A stretch of 64,000 nucleotides of DNA from Taklimakanibacter sp049323275 (GTDB lineage: Bacteria; Pseudomonadota; Alphaproteobacteria; Rhizobiales; Aestuariivirgaceae): positions 62,001-126,000 of the forward strand of contig JBMOOM010000112.1 in the NCBI GenBank assembly GCA_049323275.1, read 5' to 3'. The notes beneath the pieces were generated by a model, which saw only the letters and a list, made by a program, of their open reading frames with translations, had not been told where the DNA came from and searched no databases. Of this stretch, positions 18,273 through 26,383 are shown piece after piece (position 1 is the first letter of the stretch; each line of letters begins with the position of its first letter). The position numbers were made by a program, and so were the translations under genes.

Positions 18273-19505
18273 ATGACAGAGACCGTCGCGACGGCGCCAA
18301 GACTACCGTGGCAGTTCGCCGCCGCCGAAAGGCGCGGCCATCTGCGCGCGGCGGTGCTCATCATCCCTTTGCTGCTGTTCGTCGTCGTCACTTTCGCGGC
18401 GCCCGTCGTCTATCTGCTGTCGCGCGCCATCTATGATCCGAGCATCGCGCAGTCACTGCCCACGACGCTCGAGGCCCTGCAGAGCTGGGACGGCAAGGAT
18501 CTGCCCGACGAGGCCGTCTATGCGGCGCTCGCGGCCGATTTCAAGAAAGTCGGCGAGACCAACAGCGCCGCCCTCGTCGGCAAGCGGCTGAACTACGAAA
18601 TCTCCGGCGTGCGCAGCAAGGTCATCGCCGCGGCGAACAAGGCCAAGGAGATGACGGCGCCGCCCTATAAGGAGCAGTTCCTCGCTCTCGACAAGATGTG
18701 GGGCGACAGGCTGACCTGGGCCAAGATCAAGCAGGCCGGCCGCGCCTATACCGATTTCTACCTGCTGCGCTCGCTCGATCTCGAGCGCAATGTCGACAAT
18801 GACATCGTGCCGGTCGCCAAGTCGCAGGCGGTCTATATCAATGTCCTGCTGCGCACGTTCTATATCAGCGCGCTGGTGACGCTGATCACCCTGGCGCTCG
18901 CCTATCCGGTCGCCTTCATGCTGGCCCATGCGCCGGAGCGGCTCGCCAATATCCTCCTCATCTTCATCCTGGTGCCGTTCTGGACGTCGCTCCTGGTGCG
19001 CACCACGGCATGGTTCGTGCTGCTGCAGGACAATGGCCCGGTCAATAACCTTATCCAGTTCCTGCATCTCTCCGACGGGCCCTATAAATTGATCTTCAGC
19101 CGCTTCGGCACGGTGACGGCGATGGTGCATATCCAGCTGCCTTTCACGCTGCTGCCGATCTATGGCGTGATGAAGGGCATATCGCCGTCCTATATGCGCG
19201 CCGCGCGCTCGCTCGGCGGCGGGCCGCTCTATTCCTTCTTCCGCGTCTATCTTCCGCTGACGCTGCCGGGGATCGGCGCGGGATGCCTGCTCACCTTCAT
19301 CCTCTGCCTCGGCTACTACATCACCCCGGCGCTGGTCGGCGGCGCCTCGGACCAGATGGTCTCGGGCGTCATCGCCTCGGCGATGAACCAGGAGAACAAC
19401 TGGGGCAAGGCGAGCGCGCTCAGCCTGATCCTGCTCTTCGCGACCTTCGTCCTGTTCTTCGTTTATAACCGCATCGTCGGCATCGACAAAGTGAAGCTCG
19501 GCTGA
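18273..19505 (+). CDS. ABC transporter permease, PotB type, with enlarged first external loop
   Basis: 410 residues, about 120 longer than Escherichia coli PotB. After the first membrane span (about 28-50) there is a polar, lysine-rich, mostly helical insertion of about 130 residues (roughly 55-185) before the second span. The rest is standard: five further spans and the ATPase-contact loop YMRAARSLGGGPLYSFFRVYLPLTLPG. I recall the same insertion in other Rhizobiales transporters of this group. GAGGG precedes the ATG. PotC follows after three bases. Confidence 0.9.
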   Translation: MTETVATAPRLPWQFAAAERRGHLRAAVLIIPLLLFVVVTFAAPVVYLLSRAIYDPSIAQSLPTTLEALQSWDGKDLPDEAVYAALAADFKKVGETNSAALVGKRLNYEISGVRSKVIAAANKAKEMTAPPYKEQFLALDKMWGDRLTWAKIKQAGRAYTDFYLLRSLDLERNVDNDIVPVAKSQAVYINVLLRTFYISALVTLITLALAYPVAFMLAHAPERLANILLIFILVPFWTSLLVRTTAWFVLLQDNGPVNNLIQFLHLSDGPYKLIFSRFGTVTAMVHIQLPFTLLPIYGVMKGISPSYMRAARSLGGGPLYSFFRVYLPLTLPGIGAGCLLTFILCLGYYITPALVGGASDQMVSGVIASAMNQENNWGKASALSLILLFATFVLFFVYNRIVGIDKVKLG

Positions 19506-19508
19506 ACC

Positions 19509-20336
19509 ATGCTGAAACCCGCCCCCTATGCCATGCCGGTCGAGAAAGCGCTGTTCTATGGCGGCTGGATCTTCACCGCATTGGTGCTGCTGTTCCTGAT
19601 CGCGCCGATCCTCGCCATCGTGCCGCTCTCCTTCAACGCAGAGCCCTATTTCACCTATCCGATGCCGGGCCTGTCGCTCAAATGGTACGAAGATTTCTTC
19701 GGCAACGAGCGCTGGACCAGCGCCCTCTTCCTCAGCATCAAGCTCGCCATCACGGTCACCATCGCGGCGACGGCGCTCGGCACCATGGCGGCGCTCGGCC
19801 TGTCGCGCGCGCATCTGCCGGGGCGCAGCATCATCCTCGGCATATTGCTGCTGCCGATGATCGTGCCGGTCATCGTGGTGGCGGTCGCGGTCTTCATGTC
19901 CTTCGGCTATTTCGGGCTGATCGGCACCTTCACCGGCCTGGCGCTCGCCCATACGGCGCTCGCCACGCCCTTCGTGGTGATCGCGGTCACCTCGACGCTC
20001 ACCAATTTCGACTGGAGCCTGCAGCGCGCCGCGCAAGGGCTGGGGGCGCCGCCCGTCACCGTCTTCCGCCGCGTGATCCTGCCGCTCATCCTGCCGGGCG
20101 TGATCTCGGGCGCGCTCTTCGCCTTCGTGACCTCCTTCGACGAGGTCGTGGTGGCCCTGTTCCTGTCGAGCGCCGAGCAGCGCACGCTGCCGAAGCAGAT
20201 GTTCAGCGGCATCCGCGAGATGATCAGCCCGACGATCACCGCCGCGGCGACGGTTCAGGTGGTGCTGTCGGTCTGCCTGCTCATCGGCGTCGAGCTATTG
20301 CGGCGCCGGTCGGAGAGGCTGCGCGGCATTACCTGA
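19509..20336 (+). CDS. ABC transporter permease, PotC type
   Basis: 275 residues, six membrane spans. The ATPase-contact motif is AAQGLGAPPVTVFRRVILPLILPG near residue 180. It pairs with the PotB-type subunit three bases upstream. No ATPase gene follows on this strand; the matching one is on the opposite strand across a repeat-containing gap of about 120 bases, so the operon is convergent with its own ATPase gene. Confidence 0.92.
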   Translation: MLKPAPYAMPVEKALFYGGWIFTALVLLFLIAPILAIVPLSFNAEPYFTYPMPGLSLKWYEDFFGNERWTSALFLSIKLAITVTIAATALGTMAALGLSRAHLPGRSIILGILLLPMIVPVIVVAVAVFMSFGYFGLIGTFTGLALAHTALATPFVVIAVTSTLTNFDWSLQRAAQGLGAPPVTVFRRVILPLILPGVISGALFAFVTSFDEVVVALFLSSAEQRTLPKQMFSGIREMISPTITAAATVQVVLSVCLLIGVELLRRRSERLRGIT

Positions 20337-20340
20337 ACCG

Positions 20341-20455
20341 TAGCCCTCCTGCTGAGGTGCGAGCGAAGCGAGCCTCGAAGCATGATCCAGGGACAAAGAT
20401 GGTGCCGCCTGCCACCCTTCGAGGCCCGGCTTCGCCGGGCGCCTCAGGGCGAGGG
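20341..20455. repeat. Intergenic palindromic repeat element
   Basis: Two arms in opposite orientation: CCCTCCTGCTGAGGTGCGAG at about 20344 running to GCCTCGAAG, and CCCTTCGAGGCCCGGCTTCG at about 20416 running to CGCCTCAGGGCGAGGG. Each arm holds an inner hairpin (GCGAGCGAAGCGAGC; GCCCGGCTTCGCCGGGC). This CCCTC..CTGAGG..CTCGAAG layout is a widespread repeat in Rhizobiales genomes. It separates two convergent genes. Confidence 0.7.
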
Positions 20456-20460
20456 GTGGT

Positions 20461-21570
20461 TTAAATATCGTCGAGCGCCCGGCAATCTTCCGCCGACCAG
20501 CCGATCTTGACCTTCATGCCTTCCTTGAGGGGCGGCCGGTCGGTGTTGTTGGGGATCTTCACGATGAAATCGGACTGATCCGCCACCTTCAGGCGGGTGC
20601 GGACGTGATCGCCGAGATAGATGATCTCCTCGACATCGCCATCGACGACATTGGCGGCGCCATTGGCGGCCGGATTGATCTTCACCCGCTCCGGGCGCAG
20701 CGACAGCAAGGTGCGGTCGCCTTTCCTCGCCACCTTCACGGCGGAGGCATTGACGAGCTCGCCGGTGGAGAGCCTGACGGCGCAGGAATTGCCGCTGCCG
20801 ATATCCTCGACGACGCCGCGCAGACGGTTGTTCTCGCCGATGAACTGGGCGACGAAGGAATTCTGCGGCCGCTCATAGAGCTCGGCCGGGGTCGAGAGCT
20901 GCTGTATGATGCCGTCATTGAAGACGGCGATGCGGTCCGACATGGTGAGCGCCTCACCCTGGTCATGGGTGACATAGACGACGGTGATGCCAAGCCGGTC
21001 ATGCAGATGGCGGATCTCATACTGCATCTGCTCGCGCAATTGCTTGTCGAGGGCGCCCAGAGGCTCGTCCATCAGCACGAGATCGGGATCGAAGACCAGA
21101 GCGCGGGCGACCGCCACACGCTGCTGCTGGCCGCCCGACAGCTGCGCCGGCCGGCGGGCGCCGAAGCCCGGCAACTCCACCATTTCGAGGGCGGTCTTCA
21201 CCCGGCGCTCGATCTCGGCCTTGTCCATGCGGCGGACCTGCAGCGGGAAAGACAGATTCTCGTTCACCGTCATATGTGGGAACAGGGCGTAGTTCTGGAA
21301 GACCATGCCGATGCCACGCCGATGCGGCGGCATGCCGCTGATCGGCTGGCCGTTGAGATAGATCTCGCCGCTGGTGGCCGCCTCGAAGCCGGCCAGCATC
21401 AGGAGCGTCGTCGTCTTGCCCGAGCCCGACGGGCCCAGCATGGTGATGAATTCACCCTTGGCGATATCCAGATTGAGGTTTTTGACGACCAATGTCTTGC
21501 CGTCATAGCTCTTCTGGACGTCCACGAAGCGGACCATCGGGTCGCCGGGCACGGAAACCTTCGCGGTCAA
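20461..21570 (-). CDS. ABC transporter ATP-binding protein, PotA type
   Basis: 369 residues. Walker A is GPSGSGKTT, the signature is LSGGQQQRVAVARAL, Walker B is LVLMDEPLGALD, the switch histidine is in VTHDQ, and a C-terminal TOBE domain (LSLRPERVKI) follows. It should energise the PotB/PotC pair convergent to it. The frame opens at a TTG at 21603, but a GAGGGAGGG ribosome site sits between that codon and a second TTG at 21568-21570, which I take as the start; an ATG at 21535-21537 is the other option. Divergent from the sulfonate transporter operon. Confidence 0.9.
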   Translation of the reverse strand: MTAKVSVPGDPMVRFVDVQKSYDGKTLVVKNLNLDIAKGEFITMLGPSGSGKTTTLLMLAGFEAATSGEIYLNGQPISGMPPHRRGIGMVFQNYALFPHMTVNENLSFPLQVRRMDKAEIERRVKTALEMVELPGFGARRPAQLSGGQQQRVAVARALVFDPDLVLMDEPLGALDKQLREQMQYEIRHLHDRLGITVVYVTHDQGEALTMSDRIAVFNDGIIQQLSTPAELYERPQNSFVAQFIGENNRLRGVVEDIGSGNSCAVRLSTGELVNASAVKVARKGDRTLLSLRPERVKINPAANGAANVVDGDVEEIIYLGDHVRTRLKVADQSDFIVKIPNNTDRPPLKEGMKVKIGWSAEDCRALDDI

Positions 21571-21671
21571 ATTCCCTCCCTCTAACGTTATTATCGTTTT
21601 CAACCCAAAGGATATTCAGCCTCCGCCAAAAGGCAAGGGCGCTTTCGGCGGCTGCCGGGACTCAGGAAATG

Positions 21672-21727
21672 TAACCCGATGATTTAGGTTATTTCACTCC
21701 GTTCCGGCCCGGTCCCATGGGTAACCT
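21672..21727. promoter_or_regulatory. Inverted repeats in the potA-ssuA divergent region
   Basis: TAACC at 21672-21676 and GGTTA at 21687-21691 form one inverted repeat; a further GGTAACC-like half lies at 21720-21727 next to the palindrome CCCATGGG (21714-21721). The region lies between two divergent transporter genes, so a shared operator is possible. No clear promoter boxes were assigned. Confidence 0.3.
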
Positions 21728-21757
21728 CCAGGAAAGCCATTTCATGGAGTTGGATCG

Positions 21758-22717
21758 ATGACACTTCGATTTTCACGACGCGGGGTGCTGGCCGCGGGAT
21801 TGGGCGCCGCCGGCTTGGCCTTGGTTCCGACCTCAGGACCGGCGCGCGCCGAGGCCAGGACGGTCCGCATCGGCATCCAGAAATACGGCACGCTCATCCT
21901 GCTGAAAGGCAAAGGCGCGCTCGAAAAGGCGCTCAAACCCTTGGGCTACAGCGTCAGCTGGACCGAGTTCCCGGCCGGGCCGCAGCTTCTCGAAGGCCTG
22001 AATGTGGGCGCCATCGATTTCGGCTCGACCGGCGAGGCGCCGCCGATCTTCGCCCAGGCCGCCGGCGCTCCCCTGGTTTATGTGGCGCATGAGCCGCCGG
22101 CGCCGCGCGGCGAGGCGATCCTGGTGCCGAAGGACAGCCCCATCCAGTCGGTGAGCGATCTCAAGGGCAAGAAGATCGCGCTGAACAAAGGCTCGAATGT
22201 CCACTATCTGCTGGTCAGGGCGCTGGAGCAGGCCCAAGTCGCCTATAAGGACATCGAGACGAAGTTCCTGCCGCCCGCCGATGCGCGCGCCGCCTTCGAG
22301 CAGGGCTCGGTCGATGCCTGGGTCATCTGGGATCCGTTCCAGGCCGCGGCAGAAGCGGCGACAGGGGCGCGCACGCTGGTGAACGGCGAAGGTCTCGTCG
22401 CCAATCACCAGTTCTATCTCGGCACCCGCGATTTCGTATCGGCGCATGCGCAGGCCCTCGATATCGTGATCGCCGAGATCGGCAAGCTCGACCAATGGGC
22501 CAATGGCAATACGGATGCGGTCGCCGATCAGCTGGCGGCGAGCGTCGGCATCCCGGCCCCGGTGCTCAAGGTCGCGCTCGAACGGCAGACCTTCGGCGTC
22601 AAGCCGATCAGCGCCGAGGTGGTCGCCCAGCAGCAGCAGATCGCCGATGCGTTCCACAAGCTCGGGCTTATCCCCAAGGCGATCTCGATCGCCGAGGCCG
22701 TGCCGAAAATAACCTGA
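21758..22717 (+). CDS. ssuA: Aliphatic sulfonate ABC transporter binding protein, SsuA type
   Basis: 319 residues. The signal region FSRRGVLAAGLGAAGLALV carries a twin-arginine motif, so export may be by Tat. The mature part starts VRIGIQKYGTLILLKGKGALEKAL and continues with GSTGEAPPIFAQAAGAPLVYVA and KGSNVHYLL, the ordered blocks of SsuA/TauA-type proteins. Expected role: sulfonate capture under sulfate limitation. No ssuD monooxygenase lies nearby, so taurine, another alkanesulfonate or a related anion could be the ligand. First gene of ssuACB. Confidence 0.88.
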   Translation: MTLRFSRRGVLAAGLGAAGLALVPTSGPARAEARTVRIGIQKYGTLILLKGKGALEKALKPLGYSVSWTEFPAGPQLLEGLNVGAIDFGSTGEAPPIFAQAAGAPLVYVAHEPPAPRGEAILVPKDSPIQSVSDLKGKKIALNKGSNVHYLLVRALEQAQVAYKDIETKFLPPADARAAFEQGSVDAWVIWDPFQAAAEAATGARTLVNGEGLVANHQFYLGTRDFVSAHAQALDIVIAEIGKLDQWANGNTDAVADQLAASVGIPAPVLKVALERQTFGVKPISAEVVAQQQQIADAFHKLGLIPKAISIAEAVPKIT

Positions 22718-22723
22718 TCCCCC

Positions 22724-23512
22724 GTGACGCTGAACACGATCCTCGACAAGGCGCTCACCTGGCTGGTGCCGGCCGCCATCCTGGTGCTGTGGGAGGTGAG
22801 CGCGCGCAGCGGCATCCTTGCCGCCAGGCTCCTGCCGGCGCCGAGCTCGGTGGCGCTCGCTTTCATCGCAACACTGCGTGACGGCTCGCTTTGGGCCAAT
22901 ACGCTGATCAGCGGCGAGCGGGCCCTGAAAGGCCTCGCCATCGGCGGCAGCCTCGGCTTCCTGCTCGGCATGCTCAACGGCCTGTGGCCGCCGGCCGAGA
23001 AGCTTCTCGACTCGAGCATGCAGATGCTGCGCAACGTGCCGCATCTGGCGATCATTCCGCTGGTCATCCTGTGGTTCGGGATCGACGAGGCGGCGAAGAT
23101 CTTCCTGGTGACGATCGGCGTCCTCTTCCCGATCTATCTCAACACCTATCATGGGGTGCGCACCGTCGATCGCGGCCTGATCGAGATGGGTCGCGTCTAT
23201 GGACTCAACTCCACGGCGCTGCTGTGGCGGATCATCTTGCCGGGCGCGTTGCCTTCCATCCTGGTGGGCTTGCGTTACGCGCTCGGCATCATGTGGCTCA
23301 CCCTCATCGTGGCGGAGACGATCTCGGCCTCGTCCGGGCTCGGCTACATGACGATGAATGCGCGTGAATTCATGCAGACCGACATCGTGCTGCTCGGCAT
23401 CATCGTCTACGCGCTGCTCGGCAAGCTCGCCGATGCGGCGACCCGCTGGATCGAAAGGCGCGCCCTCGCCTGGCATCCGAGCTATCAGGAAAATGCCGGA
23501 GCAGCGGCATGA
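22724..23512 (+). CDS. ssuC: Sulfonate ABC transporter permease, SsuC type
   Basis: 262 residues with six spans. It begins with a GTG six bases after ssuA. Typical blocks are LLPAPSSVALAF, MLRNVPHLAIIPLVILWFGIDEAAKI, and GRVYGLNSTALLWRIILPGALPSILVGLRYALG, the last contacting the ATPase. Overlaps ssuB by ATGA, so the three genes are translationally linked. Confidence 0.9.
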   Translation: MTLNTILDKALTWLVPAAILVLWEVSARSGILAARLLPAPSSVALAFIATLRDGSLWANTLISGERALKGLAIGGSLGFLLGMLNGLWPPAEKLLDSSMQMLRNVPHLAIIPLVILWFGIDEAAKIFLVTIGVLFPIYLNTYHGVRTVDRGLIEMGRVYGLNSTALLWRIILPGALPSILVGLRYALGIMWLTLIVAETISASSGLGYMTMNAREFMQTDIVLLGIIVYALLGKLADAATRWIERRALAWHPSYQENAGAAA

Positions 23513-24300
23513 ACAGTGTCGCCCAGCTCAGGCTGAAGCGGATCGAGCCGCCTGACGAAGAACATTTCACCATCACCGGCGAGGAGCGGGAGGCCGGACT
23601 CGGTCTTCCCGTCACGCTGAGCAAGGTATCGAAACGCTTCGGTGGTCGCAGTGTCCTCGATGCTCTATCGCTGTCCATCGAGGCTTCCGAATTCGTCGCC
23701 GTCGTCGGCCGCTCCGGCTGCGGCAAGACCACTTTGCTTCGGCTGATCACCGGCCTCGATCCGGTCTCCGACGGACAACTCGCGGTCGCCGGTGAAGAGG
23801 TGCGGGGCCTGCAGAAGCGCGTCCGTCTGCTCTTCCAGGATGCCAGGCTCCTGATGTGGCAACGCGTGCTGAACAATGTCGGCATTTCCCGCGAGGCGGG
23901 CTGGCGCGAGACGGCAAAACAGGCCCTGCAGGATGTCGGTCTTGCGGATCGTGCCCAGGACTGGCCGGCGGTGCTGTCGGGCGGGCAGAAGCAGCGCGTG
24001 GCGCTGGCGCGGGCGCTGGTCAGCCGCCCGGGTGTGCTGCTGCTCGATGAGCCTTTCGGGGCGCTCGATGCGCTGACGCGGGCCGAGATGCATGAGCTCC
24101 TGATCCGCATCTGGAGCGCGCACCGCTTCACCACGATCCTCATCACCCATGATGTCGCCGAAGCCGTCACACTGGCGGACCGCATCATCGTCCTGCGTGA
24201 CGGTGGCGTCGCACTCGATCAGAAGGTCGACCTCCCCCGCAATCGCCGCTCCGGCGCCGAGGCGGCGCGGCTGCAGAACGTCGTGCTCGGCCACGTCTGA
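23509..24300 (+). CDS. ssuB: Sulfonate ABC transporter ATP-binding protein, SsuB type
   Basis: 263 residues. Walker A GRSGCGKTT, signature LSGGQKQRVALARAL, Walker B VLLLDEPFGALD, switch ITHDV. A polar N-terminal extension of about 35 residues precedes the nucleotide-binding fold, as in other SsuB proteins. Last gene of the operon. Confidence 0.9.
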   Translation: MNSVAQLRLKRIEPPDEEHFTITGEEREAGLGLPVTLSKVSKRFGGRSVLDALSLSIEASEFVAVVGRSGCGKTTLLRLITGLDPVSDGQLAVAGEEVRGLQKRVRLLFQDARLLMWQRVLNNVGISREAGWRETAKQALQDVGLADRAQDWPAVLSGGQKQRVALARALVSRPGVLLLDEPFGALDALTRAEMHELLIRIWSAHRFTTILITHDVAEAVTLADRIIVLRDGGVALDQKVDLPRNRRSGAEAARLQNVVLGHV

Positions 24301-24394
24301 CAATTCTCTTGCCGGGCGGATCAAATAAAACTCAATTGTCGTCCGCGCCGTCCTTTGCATGAATGTTGCATCCATTCAACACGGAGGACGTGCG

Positions 24395-25558
24395 ATGAGC
24401 AAAGACAATGATACGCTTCTCACCCTTGCGGCGGTCCGCAAGTTCAACCGGCGGGCCTTCACCAAGGCGGCGCTTGCCGCCGGCGCCCTGATCGCCACGG
24501 GACCTGCCTATGTCAGATCGGCGCTCTCCTCATCGGGCGAGCTCAATCTTCTCAACTGGTCGGATGAATTCCCCGATCCGGTGATCCCGGACTTCGAGAA
24601 GGCGACCGGCATCAAGGTGAACTCGACGCCCTTCTCGCAGAATGAGGAGCAGATCAACAAGCTGCAGGCGACCGAGGGCGACGGTTTCGACCTCGTCCAG
24701 CCGACGCGCGACCGGGCGCCGCAATTCAAGGATCTCGGCGTGCTGGCGCCGATCGACATCAAGAAGCTCAAGAATATCGGCAATGTGCTCGGCTCCTTCA
24801 TCGAAAGCTCGTCGAGCATCTGGACCTGGGAGGGCGGGCTCTATCACCTGCCGCATCTATGGGGCACGGAGGCGATCTCCTGGCGCACCGACCAATGGAA
24901 GGGTGATCCGGCGGCGCTGAGCTATGGCGATCTGTGGGGCGAGGCGGTCAAGGGCCATGTGCAGGGCCGTCCGCATTCGCTGCTCGCCGGCATCGGCCTG
25001 TGGCTCGACGGCACTGGCAAGCTGCCGAGCAACCGGCTGCTCGACGCCTATAAGGACCCGGATGCCTTCAAGAAGATCTATGACGAGATCCTCAAAGTGG
25101 CGATCGAGCACAAGCCATGGATCAAGCAGTTCTGGGATTCGGCCGACAACACCAAATCGGGCCTGCTCGAGAACGATGTGTGGATCGGGCTCACCTGGGA
25201 CGGGCCGGCGCTCAGCCTGAAGAAGGATGGCAAGCCGGTGAACTATCAGGCGCCGAAGGAAGGCGCCATCACCTGGCTCGACGGCCTGTCGCTGACCAAG
25301 GCGGCGAAGAACGCAGAGCAGGCCTATGCCTTCATCGACTTCCTCTACACGCCCGAGATTTCCGCCAAGCTGGCGGAAGGCTCCGGCTACAATCCGGTGG
25401 TCACCGGCGCCGATACGCTGCTCTCCGATGTCGCCAAGCGCAATTTCCAGGAGGCTTTCCCGGGCGATGCCCTGCAGAAGCTCTGGCATCGTCCGCCCGA
25501 GCCCTCCTGGTTCGCCGAGCTCCGGACGCAATATGCCGGCAAGTTCCAGGCCGCCTGA
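24395..25558 (+). CDS. Orphan ABC transporter binding protein, polyamine/spermidine type, Tat-exported
   Basis: 387 residues. The N-terminus has a twin-arginine signal (KFNRRAFTKAALAAGALIATG). The mature protein opens with LNLLNWSDEFPDPVIPDFEKATGIKV, the pattern of PotD-like proteins. CGGAGGACG precedes the ATG at 24395, giving a better start than the in-frame ATG at 24359. No permease or ATPase is next to it: ssuB upstream belongs to another family and a terminator follows. It may serve a transporter encoded elsewhere, or the related Pot system at 17-21 kb. Confidence 0.85.
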   Translation: MSKDNDTLLTLAAVRKFNRRAFTKAALAAGALIATGPAYVRSALSSSGELNLLNWSDEFPDPVIPDFEKATGIKVNSTPFSQNEEQINKLQATEGDGFDLVQPTRDRAPQFKDLGVLAPIDIKKLKNIGNVLGSFIESSSSIWTWEGGLYHLPHLWGTEAISWRTDQWKGDPAALSYGDLWGEAVKGHVQGRPHSLLAGIGLWLDGTGKLPSNRLLDAYKDPDAFKKIYDEILKVAIEHKPWIKQFWDSADNTKSGLLENDVWIGLTWDGPALSLKKDGKPVNYQAPKEGAITWLDGLSLTKAAKNAEQAYAFIDFLYTPEISAKLAEGSGYNPVVTGADTLLSDVAKRNFQEAFPGDALQKLWHRPPEPSWFAELRTQYAGKFQAA

Positions 25559-25587
25559 CGGTCCTTCTCCTTTCCTCCGACGACTTG

Positions 25588-25613
25588 CGCCCGGTGAAAG
25601 CCGGGCGTTCTTT
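25588..25613 (+). terminator. Rho-independent terminator after the orphan binding protein
   Basis: A seven-base-pair GC stem (CGCCCGG, 25588-25594, with CCGGGCG, 25601-25607), a six-base loop and TTCTTTATT. It lies 30 bases after the stop codon. Confidence 0.75.
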
Positions 25614-25687
25614 ATTGCCGGATTTGACCGGCGTTCCGGCACGGTGCAGACTCGAAGCGAGGGGCAAGTCTTGAGATTAGAGGATCG

Positions 25688-26383
25688 ATGCGATCGCATC
25701 CCTGCGTTGTCGTCGCGCTCAGCGCCGATATTGCCCGGCAGCTGCGGGAGGGCGACCGGCTGACTCTCGTTCCGGCGGCGCAGGTGAACGATGCCGTCGC
25801 CTGCTTTCACGGCGAATCATGCATCGGACATATTCCCGTGAGCCGCGACTGGGTCGCCCGCTCGCTTGCCGATGGCGACAGCCCCGAAGTCACGGTCACC
25901 GGCTTCGACACCGATGCCGAGGGCCGGCTGGCGCAGGTCGAGATCGCGGTTGCTCTTCCGGGCGATGACCGGCCTGAAAGGCCGCGGATCCGATCGGTCA
26001 TTTCGGAGCTCGGTGATGAGCTGCGCATCCTGGCGCTGGTCGGCGCGGCCGACGGCCGGCTGGCGCCGGCGGAGCGCGGAGTGATTGAACAGTTTGCCGC
26101 CGCTCGCGCCGCCGATCTGGGCCTCACGCCCGATGCCGGCGAGATCGCCCATGCGGTGCGCTGGGCGCGCCGGCATGTGCCCGACACGCTCGATGTCGCC
26201 GGCATCGTGCGCCGGTTGACGAAAGAACAGCCCGAAGCGCTGCCGCTCATCCAGGAAGCCTGCGCGATCGTCGCGGAGGTCGACGGCCGCATCGCGCCCG
26301 AGGAGCGCCAATCGATGATCACGCTCGAGGCCCTGCTCGAGCAGGGCATGGCTCAGGCGAAGCGGAATCGCACCAGTGGCTAG
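25688..26383 (+). CDS. TerB-like protein with N-terminal HIRAN-like domain
   Basis: 231 residues, soluble. The N-terminal 90 residues (LREGDRLTLVPAAQVND, then GESCIGHIPVSRDW) resemble a HIRAN fold, which binds DNA ends in repair proteins; this part is a tentative call. The C-terminal part has two TerB-type repeats, LALVGAADGRLAPAERGVI and CAIVAEVDGRIAPEERQSM, with acidic helix caps seen in metal-binding TerB/TerB-C proteins. The function is unknown; TerB proteins occur in stress and conflict systems. Its end overlaps the next gene by eight bases, so it is co-translated with phoD. Confidence 0.6.
   Translation: MRSHPCVVVALSADIARQLREGDRLTLVPAAQVNDAVACFHGESCIGHIPVSRDWVARSLADGDSPEVTVTGFDTDAEGRLAQVEIAVALPGDDRPERPRIRSVISELGDELRILALVGAADGRLAPAERGVIEQFAAARAADLGLTPDAGEIAHAVRWARRHVPDTLDVAGIVRRLTKEQPEALPLIQEACAIVAEVDGRIAPEERQSMITLEALLEQGMAQAKRNRTSG

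Noticed and set aside
21571..21757. A riboswitch upstream of ssuA
   Set aside because: The inverted repeats are short and do not match the SAM or other sulfur-related riboswitch folds known to me; an operator is more likely.
23509..24300. ssuB as ATPase for the orphan binding protein at 24395
   Set aside because: SsuB belongs to the sulfonate/nitrate class and overlaps ssuC; the orphan protein is of the polyamine class with its own ribosome site and terminator.
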